Positions 35,239-45,301 are shown, counted from the first letter of the stretch. The stretch: 64,000 nucleotides of DNA from DASQPR01 sp963727415 (GCA_963727415.1 CAVSGF010000002.1:1178001-1242000), one strand, 5' to 3'. Translations and numbers: made by a program. The notes: generated from the sequence alone by a model not told the origin.

Positions 35239-36150
35239 TCACAGCGCGGGGGCGTGGCCGGGCTGCTCATCGACCTCGAACAACTGGGACGCCGGCCCGA
35301 CGATCAACGGGTCCGGCGTGCCGACCAGGTGCGCGTCCTTGTTGTCGTACTCGAACCGGCTGAGCAGGAACCGCATCGCCTGCAGCCGTGCCCGCTTCTT
35401 GTCATTGCTCTTGATCACCGTCCACGGCGCGTCCGCGGTGTCGGTGTAGAAGAACATCGCTTCCTTGGCTTCGGTGTACTCGGTCCAGCGGTCCAGGGAG
35501 GCGATGTCGGTTGGCGACAGCTTCCACTGGCGCACCGGATCGACCTGCCGGATCACGAACCGGGTCTGCTGCTCCCGCCGGGACACCGAGAACCAGAACT
35601 TCACCAGGTGGATACCGGACCGGACCAGCATGCGCTCGAGTTCCGGAGCCTGGCGCATGAACTCCAGGTATTCGGTGCGCGTGCTGTAGCCCATGACGCG
35701 CTCGACACCGGCCCGGTTGTACCAGGACCGGTCGAAGAAGACCATCTCGCCGGCGGCCGGCAGGTGCGCGATGTAGCGCTGGAAGTACCACTGCGTGGCC
35801 TCGCGCTCGTTGGGCTTCTCCAGCGCCACGACGCGGGCGCCGCGCGGGTTCAGATGCTCCATGAAGCGCTTGATCGTGCCGCCCTTTCCGGCGGCGTCGC
35901 GGCCCTCGAAGAGGACCACGATCCGGGTGCCCGAGGCCTTGACCCAGTTCTGCAACTTCAGCAGCTCGATCTGGAGCAGGCGCTTGTCGTGCTCGTACTC
36001 CTCACGGCTGTATCGCTCGTCGTACGGGTAGCCCTCGCGCCATGTGTCCACCGGCTCGCCGCTCGGGCTGACCAGTACCGGATCGTCGTCATCGGTGTCG
36101 ATGACCCGGTAGTCGGCGAGCAGATCGAGCAGGGCGAACGTATCCTGCAT
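35239..36150 (-). CDS. ppk2: Polyphosphate kinase 2 (class I PPK2)
   Basis: This 303-residue single-domain PPK2 has Walker A FEGRDAAGKGGTIKRF, the Walker B and lid region VFFDRSWYNRAGVERVMGY, and RQVDPVRQWKLSP. These match class I enzymes, which phosphorylate nucleoside diphosphates with polyP or run in reverse. The N-terminal 50 residues are acidic (DTDDDDPVL). Convergent with the membrane-protein gene and close to the CHAD protein, it forms part of a polyphosphate neighbourhood. Confidence 0.95.
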   Translation of the reverse strand: MQDTFALLDLLADYRVIDTDDDDPVLVSPSGEPVDTWREGYPYDERYSREEYEHDKRLLQIELLKLQNWVKASGTRIVVLFEGRDAAGKGGTIKRFMEHLNPRGARVVALEKPNEREATQWYFQRYIAHLPAAGEMVFFDRSWYNRAGVERVMGYSTRTEYLEFMRQAPELERMLVRSGIHLVKFWFSVSRREQQTRFVIRQVDPVRQWKLSPTDIASLDRWTEYTEAKEAMFFYTDTADAPWTVIKSNDKKRARLQAMRFLLSRFEYDNKDAHLVGTPDPLIVGPASQLFEVDEQPGHAPAL

Positions 36151-36291
36151 ACCTCAACCCTACGATTCGCGACCCGTCGTTGACGAGGGACATTTCGCTG
36201 GTCATCTGGTGTTTTCCGGGCGATCACCCGATGCTCGGCGGGTTGATCATCCGGTGTCTCCGGGTCGCGTGTACCGGGCGGCGTTATCAGC

Positions 36292-36330
36292 GGCCGGACC
36301 GGGCGGCCGGACCGGGCGGCCGGACCGGGC
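36292..36330. repeat. 13-bp tandem repeat x3 after the TetR gene
   Basis: GGCCGGACCGGGC occurs three times head-to-tail without change (36292-36304, 36305-36317, 36318-36330), ending 5 bases short of the stop codon of the minus-strand TetR gene. Confidence 0.95.
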
Positions 36331-36335
36331 GAACG

Positions 36336-36977
36336 CTACGAGGAACCCGGGTGGGGTAGACCTTCGCCGCTTGGCGGCACTGCCGAGCGCGGCAGCGGGG
36401 AACCGGTCAATGCGTGCTGCAGGGTCGGCGCCATCCACGCGGTCAGTTCCTCCGGGCTGAGCATGGCGACCGGAGGGATGGCCAGCACGTAGCGGCACAG
36501 TGCGACGCCGAGCGCCTGGGTGGCGAGCAGGCCGGCCCGCACCGGGACCTCCGCCGGATCCAGCGCGACACGAGCGACCAGCGGCGCGATCTGCTCGCCG
36601 AAGATCGCTCGCATCCGACCGGCCGCCACGGGGTTGGTCACCGCGACCCGCAGCAGCGCCATGAGAGTGTCGTCGCGCTCCCAGCGGTCGACAAAATGCC
36701 GGGCCAGCGTCGCGCCGACGGCGTCAATCGGCACCCGATCCACGTCCGGCAACTCCAGCCGGAAGTCGGCGGCGGCGGCAAACAGCTTCTCCTTGCTGCC
36801 GTAGTAACGCATGACCATGGACGGGTCGATGTTCGCGTCGGCGGCGATGGCGCGGATCGTGGCCCGCTCGTATCCATCGGCGGCGAATCTCTCACGCGCC
36901 GCGGCGAGGATCGCCGCGCGCGTCCGATCGGACCGCCGGGAACCCGGAGGATGTCCGTGAGCTGCCACATCACGCAT
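36336..36977 (-). CDS. TetR family transcriptional regulator
   Basis: This 213-residue protein has a typical N-terminal HTH (about 20-65: ILAAARERFAADGYERATIRAIA, then MVMRYYGSKEKLFAAA) and a helical ligand domain. It is divergent from the flavin monooxygenase gene with a 107-base shared promoter region that holds strong palindromes, so it most likely represses the monooxygenase and itself. The C-terminal TetR_C domain has ALGVALCRYVLAIPPVA. Confidence 0.92.
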   Translation of the reverse strand: MRDVAAHGHPPGSRRSDRTRAAILAAARERFAADGYERATIRAIAADANIDPSMVMRYYGSKEKLFAAAADFRLELPDVDRVPIDAVGATLARHFVDRWERDDTLMALLRVAVTNPVAAGRMRAIFGEQIAPLVARVALDPAEVPVRAGLLATQALGVALCRYVLAIPPVAMLSPEELTAWMAPTLQHALTGSPLPRSAVPPSGEGLPHPGSS

Positions 36978-36984
36978 GCCAACG

Positions 36985-37005
36985 ATTGTAGGCCAACAAC
37001 GGTTG
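36985..37005. promoter_or_regulatory. Second, imperfect TetR half-site pair
   Basis: GCCAAC-AACG-GTTGAC repeats the half-site GCCAAC of the main palindrome with one mismatch, about 15 bases upstream of the TetR start. It probably binds the same regulator. Confidence 0.5.
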
Positions 37006-37042
37006 ACCGCAATCGGGAAGACGGCCTACGGTTGCCTACGGA

Positions 37043-37063
37043 CGTTGGCCAACGCGCGTTGGC
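37043..37063. promoter_or_regulatory. TetR operator: overlapping perfect palindromes
   Basis: CGTTGGCCAACG (37043-37054) and GCCAACGCGCGTTGGC (37048-37063) are both perfect and overlap, ending 21 bases before the monooxygenase ATG. The GAGGAGG Shine-Dalgarno follows at 37070-37076. The position suits repression of both divergent genes. Confidence 0.7.
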
Positions 37064-37084
37064 AAGATCGAGGAGGTAACCCGA

Positions 37085-38524
37085 ATGGAGACGGACGTCA
37101 TCGTCGTCGGAGCCGGGCCAACCGGACTGACGCTCGCCGGCGACCTCGCCCGCGCCGGGGTCGGTTGCGTCGTTCTGGAGCGTCGGGAGACCGACGCGCA
37201 AACCACACGAGCCTTCGCCGTGCACGCGCGCACGCTTGAGGAGCTTGACGCGCGTGGCGTCGCCGACGAACTGATCGCCACCGGCACGCCGGTGCGGCGT
37301 TTGCAGCTCTACCGTCGTGTCCACATCGATCTGTCGACGCTCCCGACCCGGTTTCCGTACCTGCTGGTCACCCCGCAGTACCACACCGAGCACGTGCTGG
37401 CCGCCCGGGCCGCCAAGCTCGGAGCGGTAATCGAGACCGGAGTCACTGTGACCTCGATCAGCCAGGATCAGGCGGGTGTGACAGCGCGAGCCGGTGACCG
37501 GGTCTACCGGGCGCGGTACCTGGTCGGTGCCGACGGAGTGCACAGCATGGTCCGGGAAGCGATCGGCTTGCCCTTTCCCGGCGAGTCGGTGGTCTCGTCG
37601 ATCATGCTTGCCGATGTGAAGCTTGCCGATCCACCGGAAGATGTGCTGACGATCGGTGCCGAGGCGGACGGATTCGTGTTCATCGCGCCATACGGCGACG
37701 GCTGGTACCGGGTGTTTGCCTGGGACCGTCGCCACGAGTTGCCCGACCGGGCGCCGGTCACGCTGGAGCAGGTAAAGGACATCACCGGCCGCGTGGTCGG
37801 AACCGACTTCGGCATGCACGATCCCCGATGGATGTCCCGCTTCCACAGCGACGAGCGGCAGGCACCGCACTACCGCGTCGGCCGCGTGTTCCTGGCCGGC
37901 GACTCGGCGCACTGCCACTCGCCGGCCGGCGGCATGGGCATGAACACCAGTATCCAAGACGCGGCGAATCTGGGCTGGAAGCTCGCCGCCGCGGTACAGG
38001 GGTGGGCGCCGGAAGGCCTGCTCGACACGTACGAGTCGGAGCGGCATCCGGTGGGCAGGATGGTGCTGCGGTTGAGTGGATCGCTGGTGCGTTTCGGGAT
38101 GATGCGCTCAACCGTGCGCCGGCATGCCCGCAACTTCGTCGCCGGCCTATTGCTGGGAATCCCGGCCGTGGAGCGGAAGGGCGCCGGGAAGGTCTCGGGC
38201 ATCGCCATCGGCTACGACGGCGCGGAGCGGGTTCCCGACATGGACTTGCTCGGCGGCGGCCGGCTTTACGAGGCGCTTCGCGACGGCCGGTTCGTGATGG
38301 TCGCCCCCGACGGCGTCGCGATCGAGCCGAGCGAGCGGGTCGCCGTCGTCCGGTCCGGGGCCGCCGACGGCATCACGCTGGTGCGCCCGGACGGCTACGC
38401 GGCCTGGCAGGGTGGCGCATCCGACGTCGAGCGGGCACGTACTGAGATCGCCAAGTGGCGAAGCTCAGGAACAAGCACTAACCGGCGCGCTCCGGGCCCA
38501 CGATCAACTCATGAAACGCGCTAG
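37085..38524 (+). CDS. FAD-dependent aromatic/antibiotic monooxygenase
   Basis: This 479-residue class A flavin monooxygenase has the Rossmann motif GAGPTG (9-14), the DG motif in YLVGADGVHSMVR, and the GD motif in VFLAGDSAHCHSPAGGMGMN. The C-terminal thioredoxin-like domain is short. It resembles both phenolic hydroxylases and rifampicin monooxygenases. Divergent control by a TetR regulator suggests induction by its substrate, as in detoxification. The last 4 bases overlap the convergent next gene. Confidence 0.88.
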   Translation: METDVIVVGAGPTGLTLAGDLARAGVGCVVLERRETDAQTTRAFAVHARTLEELDARGVADELIATGTPVRRLQLYRRVHIDLSTLPTRFPYLLVTPQYHTEHVLAARAAKLGAVIETGVTVTSISQDQAGVTARAGDRVYRARYLVGADGVHSMVREAIGLPFPGESVVSSIMLADVKLADPPEDVLTIGAEADGFVFIAPYGDGWYRVFAWDRRHELPDRAPVTLEQVKDITGRVVGTDFGMHDPRWMSRFHSDERQAPHYRVGRVFLAGDSAHCHSPAGGMGMNTSIQDAANLGWKLAAAVQGWAPEGLLDTYESERHPVGRMVLRLSGSLVRFGMMRSTVRRHARNFVAGLLLGIPAVERKGAGKVSGIAIGYDGAERVPDMDLLGGGRLYEALRDGRFVMVAPDGVAIEPSERVAVVRSGAADGITLVRPDGYAAWQGGASDVERARTEIAKWRSSGTSTNRRAPGPRSTHETR

Positions 38525-39141
38525 TCGCGCTCGGCGTGCTCGCGGCCCTCGACGAAGAACGCGTGGATCGGGTCCGGGCCGGTACCGAGATCGGCGAGCG
38601 GTCGCGCGGCCCCGAACGGCGCGTTCCAGAAGTCACCGGTCCGGGGATTCCACGGTCCGACATACGCGTACGGCTCGCCGTGATAGCTGTCTCCGGGCGA
38701 GACGCCGTAATTCACTTCGTCAATGGTGACCCCGATATCGAAGTGCTCGGGCCACAGCACCGGAGTGGTAGTCGGTTCCAGCCGCCGCAACGCGGTGTCG
38801 CCCCAGGCGTAGCAGTCGGCCAGCAGCGCCGCCGCCTCCGGGTCCACGTCAACGGCGGTGCCCGCGGTCGCGCCGCTGCCGTCGTGGTAATTGGTCGGCG
38901 CCCCGGGTCGCAGCCCGGCGGCGGCCGCCAGTGCGCCGATGGTGGTGCCAGTCAGCGGCAGCGACCGCCCGGCATAACGCAAGGTGGTGCCGACGACTCG
39001 CACGTCCGGATCGGCGACCGTGCCGAAACCTCCGGTCAGCGCCCGCAACCGGATCGTGCCGGATTGCCGGAACTGCGGTCCGGCGAGCAGATTCTCGGCG
39101 ACGGCGTGCAACGATGAGCGAGTGTTGTCTAGATCCGGCAC
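38521..39141 (-). CDS. Conserved hypothetical protein (actinobacterial, no known domain)
   Basis: This 206-residue soluble protein has no motif I can tie to a function. GTG 39141 is the best start (MPDLDNTRSSLHAVAE); upstream sequence is Arg/Ser-rich. Patches that look conserved are LRALTGGFGT, VLWPEHFDIGVTIDEVNYGVSPGD and YAYVGPWNPRTGDFWNAPFGA. The many Trp/His/Tyr residues and the WPEHFD motif suggest a ligand-binding or enzyme fold. It is convergent with the monooxygenase and divergent from BrkB. Confidence 0.8.
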   Translation of the reverse strand: MPDLDNTRSSLHAVAENLLAGPQFRQSGTIRLRALTGGFGTVADPDVRVVGTTLRYAGRSLPLTGTTIGALAAAAGLRPGAPTNYHDGSGATAGTAVDVDPEAAALLADCYAWGDTALRRLEPTTTPVLWPEHFDIGVTIDEVNYGVSPGDSYHGEPYAYVGPWNPRTGDFWNAPFGAARPLADLGTGPDPIHAFFVEGREHAERD

Positions 39142-39244
39142 GATCTCAACAATAGGGCTACTTCGGGTGGTGGTGTCGACGGGATACGGCGCCGCGGTGC
39201 GCCATTGTCGTTTTCCCGCTCCCGCCCGCGGGTAGGTCGATGCC

Positions 39245-40264
39245 ATGGCGAAACGCCGAGGACTCCGTGACGACATGCACACGCTGCCCGCGCCGCCGAC
39301 CGCGGATCAGGGCCCGAAGTCACCGACCGGGCTACGCCGGCGGTCCTGGTGGCGGGCGCTGAAGCAGGCGGTCGTCCAGGCCGGTGAGGACAAGGTGACG
39401 ACCTGGGCGGGTGCGCTTACCTACTACGGCGTGCTGTCCATCTTCCCGGGCCTGCTCGTTCTGATCAGCGTCCTCAGGCTGACCGGCGAGGACACTATGC
39501 GGTCGATTTTGGACAACCTCACCTCGATGGCGCCCGGCCCGACCCGCAGTGTGCTGACCGCCGCGGTGACGAATCTGGAGCGAGGGCAGCAGTCGACCGC
39601 GAGCATCCTGGCCGTGGTCGGTGTGCTCGTCGCGCTCTGGTCGTCGTCCAGCTACATCGGGTCGTTCATGGCGGCGGCCAACGCAATCTTCGACGTTCCC
39701 GAAGCCCGTCCGCTGTGGAAGCGGCTGCCGATCCGGCTGGCCCTCACCGTGTTCGCCGGCGTCATGGTGATCGCCGCTTCGGTCACTATCGTGGTCACCG
39801 GTGGCCTGGCGCGTCAGCTTGGCTCGCTGATCGGCGCCGAGGGCAAGACGGTCGCGCTGTGGGACATCGCCAAGTGGCCGGTCCTGGTGGTCCTGGTGGG
39901 ATTCCTGTTCGCGATCCTCTACTGGGCGTCGCCGAACGCCAAGCACGGCGGCTTCCGCTGGGTGACGCCGGGCAGCGCCCTGGCCACGCTGGTCTGGGTG
40001 GCGGCGTCCGGCGGATTCGCCTTCTACGTGGCCCGGTTCGGTTCCTACAACAAGACCTACGGCAGCCTGGCGGCCGTCATCGTGTTCCTGGTCTGGCTGT
40101 GGATCAGCAATCTGGCGCTTCTCATGGGTGCCGAGTTCGACGCCGAGTTACAGCGCGAGCGAGCCGCCGCGGCCGGCCATGCCCGGCACGACGAGCCGTA
40201 CATGGAGTTGCGGGACAGCAGCGGTGTCGGCGTCGCACCGGAACCCCGTCATGAGGCCGAGTGA
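39245..40264 (+). CDS. YihY/BrkB family inner-membrane protein
   Basis: This 339-residue protein has six hydrophobic segments (for example YYGVLSIFPGLLVLISVL and SAVIVFLVWLWISNLALLMG, the latter beginning in AAVIVFLVWLW) and the YihY signature GAEFDAEL at its end. Once misnamed RNase BN, its role is uncertain; transport or envelope functions are proposed. Its end overlaps the convergent SnoaL-like gene by 16 bases. Confidence 0.92.
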   Translation: MAKRRGLRDDMHTLPAPPTADQGPKSPTGLRRRSWWRALKQAVVQAGEDKVTTWAGALTYYGVLSIFPGLLVLISVLRLTGEDTMRSILDNLTSMAPGPTRSVLTAAVTNLERGQQSTASILAVVGVLVALWSSSSYIGSFMAAANAIFDVPEARPLWKRLPIRLALTVFAGVMVIAASVTIVVTGGLARQLGSLIGAEGKTVALWDIAKWPVLVVLVGFLFAILYWASPNAKHGGFRWVTPGSALATLVWVAASGGFAFYVARFGSYNKTYGSLAAVIVFLVWLWISNLALLMGAEFDAELQRERAAAAGHARHDEPYMELRDSSGVGVAPEPRHEAE

Positions 40265-40995
40265 GCGCTCCAGTGCTCGACGATCCGGCCGCTGTCGAGC
40301 CGGAACACGTCGAACGCCCGGTACCGGGCCCGGCCCCGGCTGGCCGCGCTGACCGTGGCAACGAAGTTGCCGCACCCGACCACGACCTCGGGATCTTGGT
40401 AGCGGATCGGCTCGCCGGTGGCCGCGCAGCGTTCCAGGTGGCGGACCAGGCCAGCACCGTCGCCGACCTCCGGGTCGTGCTCGGCGTACTGGAACGTGTC
40501 AACGTAGGTGTCCAGCCGCGGCCACGCCGCCCCGGCCAGAACTTCGGTCAGGTAACCGGTCACCACCCGCTTGTTCGCCTTCGTCCGGTGACGGTCGTCG
40601 ACGTAATGCGCGCCATCGATCTGACTGCGGCCGGACCGGGACCGGTGGGCAAGCGGCAACCGTACGCTCCATCGCCCGGTGATCTGATCGTCGGCGTCGG
40701 TGTCGAAGACATCCATCGATACCCATGCGACGTCGGCCCCGAACGTCTGGTATGAGTGCAGGAACACCCGTGAGCCGTCCTCGAAGCCGCGCAGCGGCCA
40801 GACCGCTCGCGAGTGGTAGCGGGCGACCAGCGGCTCGTAAAGGTCGACGAAGCTGCCCCGGCCGGGCGTTTGCCCGGGGTGCTCGGAGTGCTCGGTAAAG
40901 GTCTCGGTCAGGTACTTCTCGGCGGCCGGCAGCACGTGCCCATCGCGGACGCCGTCGAGGTAGAGAGAGATGACGTTGTCGATCTTGTTGCCCAT
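40249..40995 (-). CDS. Tandem SnoaL-like (NTF2-fold) protein
   Basis: This 248-residue protein appears to contain two NTF2-like halves: residues 1-115 (YLDGVRDGHVLPAAEKYLTETFTEHS) and 120-248 (RVVTGYLTEVLAG...YVDTFQYAEHDPEVGDG...FDVFRLDSGRIVEHW). The second half matches SnoaL-like cyclase/isomerase relatives, including the terminal DGRIVEHWD-type strand. ATG 40995 begins the fold. Substrate unknown; such proteins act on polyketide-like or small cyclic compounds. Confidence 0.8.
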   Translation of the reverse strand: MGNKIDNVISLYLDGVRDGHVLPAAEKYLTETFTEHSEHPGQTPGRGSFVDLYEPLVARYHSRAVWPLRGFEDGSRVFLHSYQTFGADVAWVSMDVFDTDADDQITGRWSVRLPLAHRSRSGRSQIDGAHYVDDRHRTKANKRVVTGYLTEVLAGAAWPRLDTYVDTFQYAEHDPEVGDGAGLVRHLERCAATGEPIRYQDPEVVVGCGNFVATVSAASRGRARYRAFDVFRLDSGRIVEHWSAHSAS

Positions 40996-41289
40996 GTGAA
41001 TCCCCCGACTGCCGGTGCACCGGAATCCGGGCCAAACCTTTGCGGTCCGGCAACCATCCAATGCCCGATGCCGGCCGACGTCGCGTTTGGAGGCGTTTGA
41101 TGGCCGGACGCCGGTTTCCGGTGGGACGGTGGCGTGGACTCGAGGCGGGCCCGGATTTCCGTAATCCGGGCAAATTACCACTAAGCCGGCCCGCCCGCGG
41201 CGCTTTATCCCAGGTCAGACGTGTGTTGTTGAGAATCAAGACTGCGCCCGGTGTGTTTCCGGCTCGGTCCGGCACGCGATAACACCGGA

Positions 41290-43038
41290 TTAACTCGCCG
41301 CGACGACTCCATGATCGGCCGGGCCGACGATCGCCGCCGATCGCGCCGGCATTTCCAGCCGGCCGGCATCCAGCCGTACCGCCTGATCGGTCCGGAAGGC
41401 GATGGCGCCGTCAAGATCGAATAACCGGCTCGCGGCGCCGACATTGGCGACCACGGTGTGCTCTCCTCGCCGGATCACCAGCGCCTCCGGCATGGCGGTG
41501 ACCGAGACCCGGTCAAGGCGTGGATCGGACAGGTCCGGGATCCGCCTTCGCAGCGCGATCAGGTCGCGGTACACCGTCAGCATCTCGGCATGGCGGCCGG
41601 TGGCCGGCTCGGACCAGTCCAGCTTCGAGCGCTTGAAGGTGGCCGGGTCCTGCGGATCGGGCACCTGCGCGGCGTCCCAGCCGTGCCGGGCGAACTCCGC
41701 CCGGCGCCCGGCGCCGACGGCGGCGGCCAGTTCCGGCTCCGGATGGCTGGTGAAAAACTGCCACGGGGTTCCGGCCGCCCACTCCTCGCCCATGAACAGC
41801 ATCGGGGTGAACGGGCTGGTGAACAGCAGGACCGCGCCGACTCGCAGCAGGTCCGGAGCCAGCGTCGAGCTCAGCCGATCGCCGGTCGCCCGGTTGCCGA
41901 TCTGATCGTGGTCTTGCAGGTAGGCCACGAATCGCCAGCCCGGCGTGGAGCCGGTCTCGACCGGCCTTCCGTGCACCCGGCCCCGGAAACTGGAGAACGT
42001 GCCGGCGTGGAAGAACGCGCCCCGCCATACCGTCGCCAGGCAGGACGGCGAGCCGAAGTCGGCGTAGTAGCCCTGCCTTTCGCCGGTGAGAAGAGTGTGC
42101 AGCGCATGGTGCACGTCGTCGTCCCACTGCGCGGTAAGGCCGTACCCGTGTGCTTCCCGTGGCGTGACGAGCTTCGGGTCGTTCAAGTCGGATTCGGCAA
42201 TCAGCGTGAGCGGGCGGTTCAGATGTGTCTCAAGCACGGCGGTCTGCGCCGCGAGCTGCTCCAGCACATGCGTGGCCCCATGATCGACCAGCGCGTGTAC
42301 GGCATCGAGCCGCAGCCCGTCGGCGTGGTAGTCACGCATCCACGCGAGTGCGCTGCCGATGATGTAACGGCGCACCTCATCGGAGCCGGGATCGTTGAGG
42401 TTCACCGACCGGCCCCAGGTGTTCGATCCTTCGGTGAGATACGGCCCGAACATCGGCGGGTACGCCCCGGACGGTCCGAAGTGGTTGTAGACGGCGTCGA
42501 TGAGCACGCCGAGGCCGCGCGCATGGCACGCGTCGACCAACCGCTTGAGACCGTCCGGGCCGCCGTAGGCGGCGTGCGGCGCGTACCAGCAGACGCCGTC
42601 GTATCCCCAGTTGTACTCGCCGTTGAAGGCGTTGACCGGGAGCAGTTCGACGAAGTCGACTCCGAGTCGGACCAGATGATCGAGGCGCTCGATGACGGCG
42701 TCGAACGTGCCGGCCTCGGTGAACGTGCCGACGTGCAACTCGTAGATCACCGATCCGGCCAGGATCCGGCCGGTCCACGCCTGATCCGACCACGGGTACG
42801 CGTCGTGGTCGTAGACGCGGCTCGGCCCGTGCACGCCGTACGGCTGCCAGCCAGAGCGCGGGTCGGGCCGGGGCGTGTCGTCGTCGCCGATCAGGTAGGC
42901 ATAGTCGGTACCCGTGCCGACGGCCGGCTCGTCACGCTCCCACCAGCCGTCGTCGCGGCGCCGCATCGAGCGGATCTGGTCGTTGACGACCACGCGGACG
43001 CGTTCGGCGGCCGGCGCCCAAACCTCGAACCGTGTCAT
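41290..43038 (-). CDS. treZ: Malto-oligosyltrehalose trehalohydrolase
   Basis: This 582-residue GH13 enzyme has an N-terminal E-set domain (MTRFEVWAPAAERVRVVV), then the barrel with nucleophile Asp in DGLRLDAVHAL, general acid Glu in LIAESDLNDP, and YLQDHDQIGNRA. TreZ releases trehalose from the ends made by TreY. ATG 43038 overlaps the treY stop (ATGA); it is the last gene of treX-treY-treZ. Confidence 0.96.
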   Translation of the reverse strand: MTRFEVWAPAAERVRVVVNDQIRSMRRRDDGWWERDEPAVGTGTDYAYLIGDDDTPRPDPRSGWQPYGVHGPSRVYDHDAYPWSDQAWTGRILAGSVIYELHVGTFTEAGTFDAVIERLDHLVRLGVDFVELLPVNAFNGEYNWGYDGVCWYAPHAAYGGPDGLKRLVDACHARGLGVLIDAVYNHFGPSGAYPPMFGPYLTEGSNTWGRSVNLNDPGSDEVRRYIIGSALAWMRDYHADGLRLDAVHALVDHGATHVLEQLAAQTAVLETHLNRPLTLIAESDLNDPKLVTPREAHGYGLTAQWDDDVHHALHTLLTGERQGYYADFGSPSCLATVWRGAFFHAGTFSSFRGRVHGRPVETGSTPGWRFVAYLQDHDQIGNRATGDRLSSTLAPDLLRVGAVLLFTSPFTPMLFMGEEWAAGTPWQFFTSHPEPELAAAVGAGRRAEFARHGWDAAQVPDPQDPATFKRSKLDWSEPATGRHAEMLTVYRDLIALRRRIPDLSDPRLDRVSVTAMPEALVIRRGEHTVVANVGAASRLFDLDGAIAFRTDQAVRLDAGRLEMPARSAAIVGPADHGVVAAS

Positions 43039-45301
43039 GGCGCCTCTGCCTCGTTCGCCAGAAGCGCCACCGGGTAGCGGCGGAACAGCGCGGCAACGGA
43101 TCCGTCGGTCGCCGAGCCGGTCAAGACGTCGCGCCACGAACCTGGCGGCAGATACAGCCGGTCGTCGCCGCACCAGCCTCCGGCCGCGTCCAGCCGGACC
43201 GGCAGCCGGGTCGCCGCCACGATCGCACCGCCACGATCGAAGGCCAGCACGTGCGCGGCGTTCGGACCGGTCGCCGACACCGGGGAGTACCGGCAGAACA
43301 GGTCAGGCCGATCCCGCCGCAGCCGCAACGTCCGTGACGTGACCAGCAGTTTGACCGCCCCTGTGGCGTCGATCGGCGGCAGCATGCCGCTGTCCAGGTC
43401 GGCGAGCAGGTCGCCGCACTCGGCGAAGTCGACCGGGCGCCGGTTGTCCGGATCGACGAGCGAGTTGTCCCAGAGCTCGGTGCCCTGGTAGACGTCGGGT
43501 ACGCCGGGCATGGTCAGCTGCACCAGCTTCTGGCCGAGCGAGTTGCTCCATCCGTACCGGGTGATCCGGGCCGCGAAGTCGTCCAGGGCGGCGGTCAGTT
43601 GCGGATCGTCGTACATCGCGTCGATCACCGCGCGAATCCGCGACTCGAAGGCCGCGTTCGGGTCGGCCCAGGTCGTCGATGTCGCGGCCTCGCGGGCGGC
43701 CTTCTCGGCGTACGCCCGCAGCCGGTCCCGTTCGATCGGCCAGGTGCCGACGGCGGTCTGCCAGAGCAGATCGGCGAAGTCCGGATCACCGATCGGGTAC
43801 CGGCGCGTCCACTCGGCACGCGCCCGCTGCCAGTCGGCACCCAGCTCGGACAGCACCGCCAGCCGGGCGCGGACGTCCTCGCCACGCTTGGTGTCGTGCG
43901 TCGAAAGCGTGGTCATCGACGTGGGAGAGAGCGTGGCCGCTCTGGCATGGAACTCGCCCGGGGCGACGCCGAAGCGGTCCGGCGCGCCGCCGACCTCGTT
44001 CAGCGCGACGAAGCGGTTCCACCGGTAGAAGGCGGTGTCCTCCACACCCTTGGCCATGACCGCGCCGGTGTACTGCTGGAACCGCATCGCGATCTCCCGG
44101 GTTTCGTCGAGCAGCAGCGTCGACAGCGCATCCACCTCGATCGGATACTCCTCCCACACCGCCATGAGCACCCGCCGCAGCAGCTCGCGGTCGGCCATCC
44201 CGGCGGCCCGATTCATGCCCGGAGCCAGGTACGTCCGGTAGACCGGCATCCGTGCCGCCGTCTCGACCAGCGCTTCCCGTACGTGCGGCAGGTCAAGCGC
44301 GCCGGGCTCCAACTGGATCAGCCGGGTCAGCTCCGAGGCCAGCAGGTCGGTGCCGACGGAGCGCTTGGCGTCGAGTACCGCGTCGCGCAGCGGCTGCCTC
44401 GCGGGAAAGTCGGCCTCGGCGTCCGGGTCGATGAACAGGCCGCAGGCGAGCCGCAGCGCGTCGTACCCGGTGGTGCCATTGACCGGCCAGTCGCCGGGCA
44501 GGCTCTCGCCGTACTCCAGGATCTTCTCCACCACCAGCCACCGCGAGCCGATCGCGGACCGTAACCGCCGCAGGTACTGGGCCGGGTCCCGGAGGCCGTC
44601 CGGATGGTCGACCCGCAGCCCGTCGGCCAGCCCGTCGGCGATCCAGCTGAGAATCTCACCATGGGTGGCCTGGAACACGTCCTCATCCTCGACCCGGAGG
44701 GCCGCCAGATCGGACACGGCGAAGAAGCGCCGGTAGTTGACCGTCGCGTCGCCCAGCCGCCAATCCACCAGCCGGTAGTGCTGGCGCTCATGCACCTGCT
44801 GCGGGGTTCCGCCGAGGGTGCCGGGCGCGATCGGGTACCGGTGGGCGTGGTAGTGCAGCTCGCCGCCGTCGATGGTGAGGTCGGCTACCGCGGCGGCCGT
44901 GCCGAGCACCGGGATCACCAGCGGGCCGCGGTCCCAGTCGATGTCGAACCATCCGGCGTACGATGAGGCCGGACCCTCCCGCAGCACACTCCACCAGGCC
45001 GGGTTGGTTTCGGGGCGGCTGATCCCCAGGTGGTTCGGCACGATGTCGACGATCAGTCCGAGGCCGAACTCGCGTAATGTCGCGGACAGGTCTTCGAGCC
45101 CGGGGCGGCCGCCCAGCTCCGGGTTGGTCTGGGTTGGATCGGTCACGTCATAGCCGTGGGGCGAGCCCGGGGTGGCCTCCAGCAGCGGCGCGCTGTAGAG
45201 GTGGCTGACGCCGAGCGCGGCCAGGTAGGGCGCCAGGTCGGCGGTCGTGGTCAGGTCGAAGTCGGGGCGTACCTGTACCCGGTAGGTGCCGGTCGGCGGG
45301 C

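Noticed and set aside
41458..43077. Plus-strand frame of 539 codons
   Set aside because: Antisense shadow of treZ.
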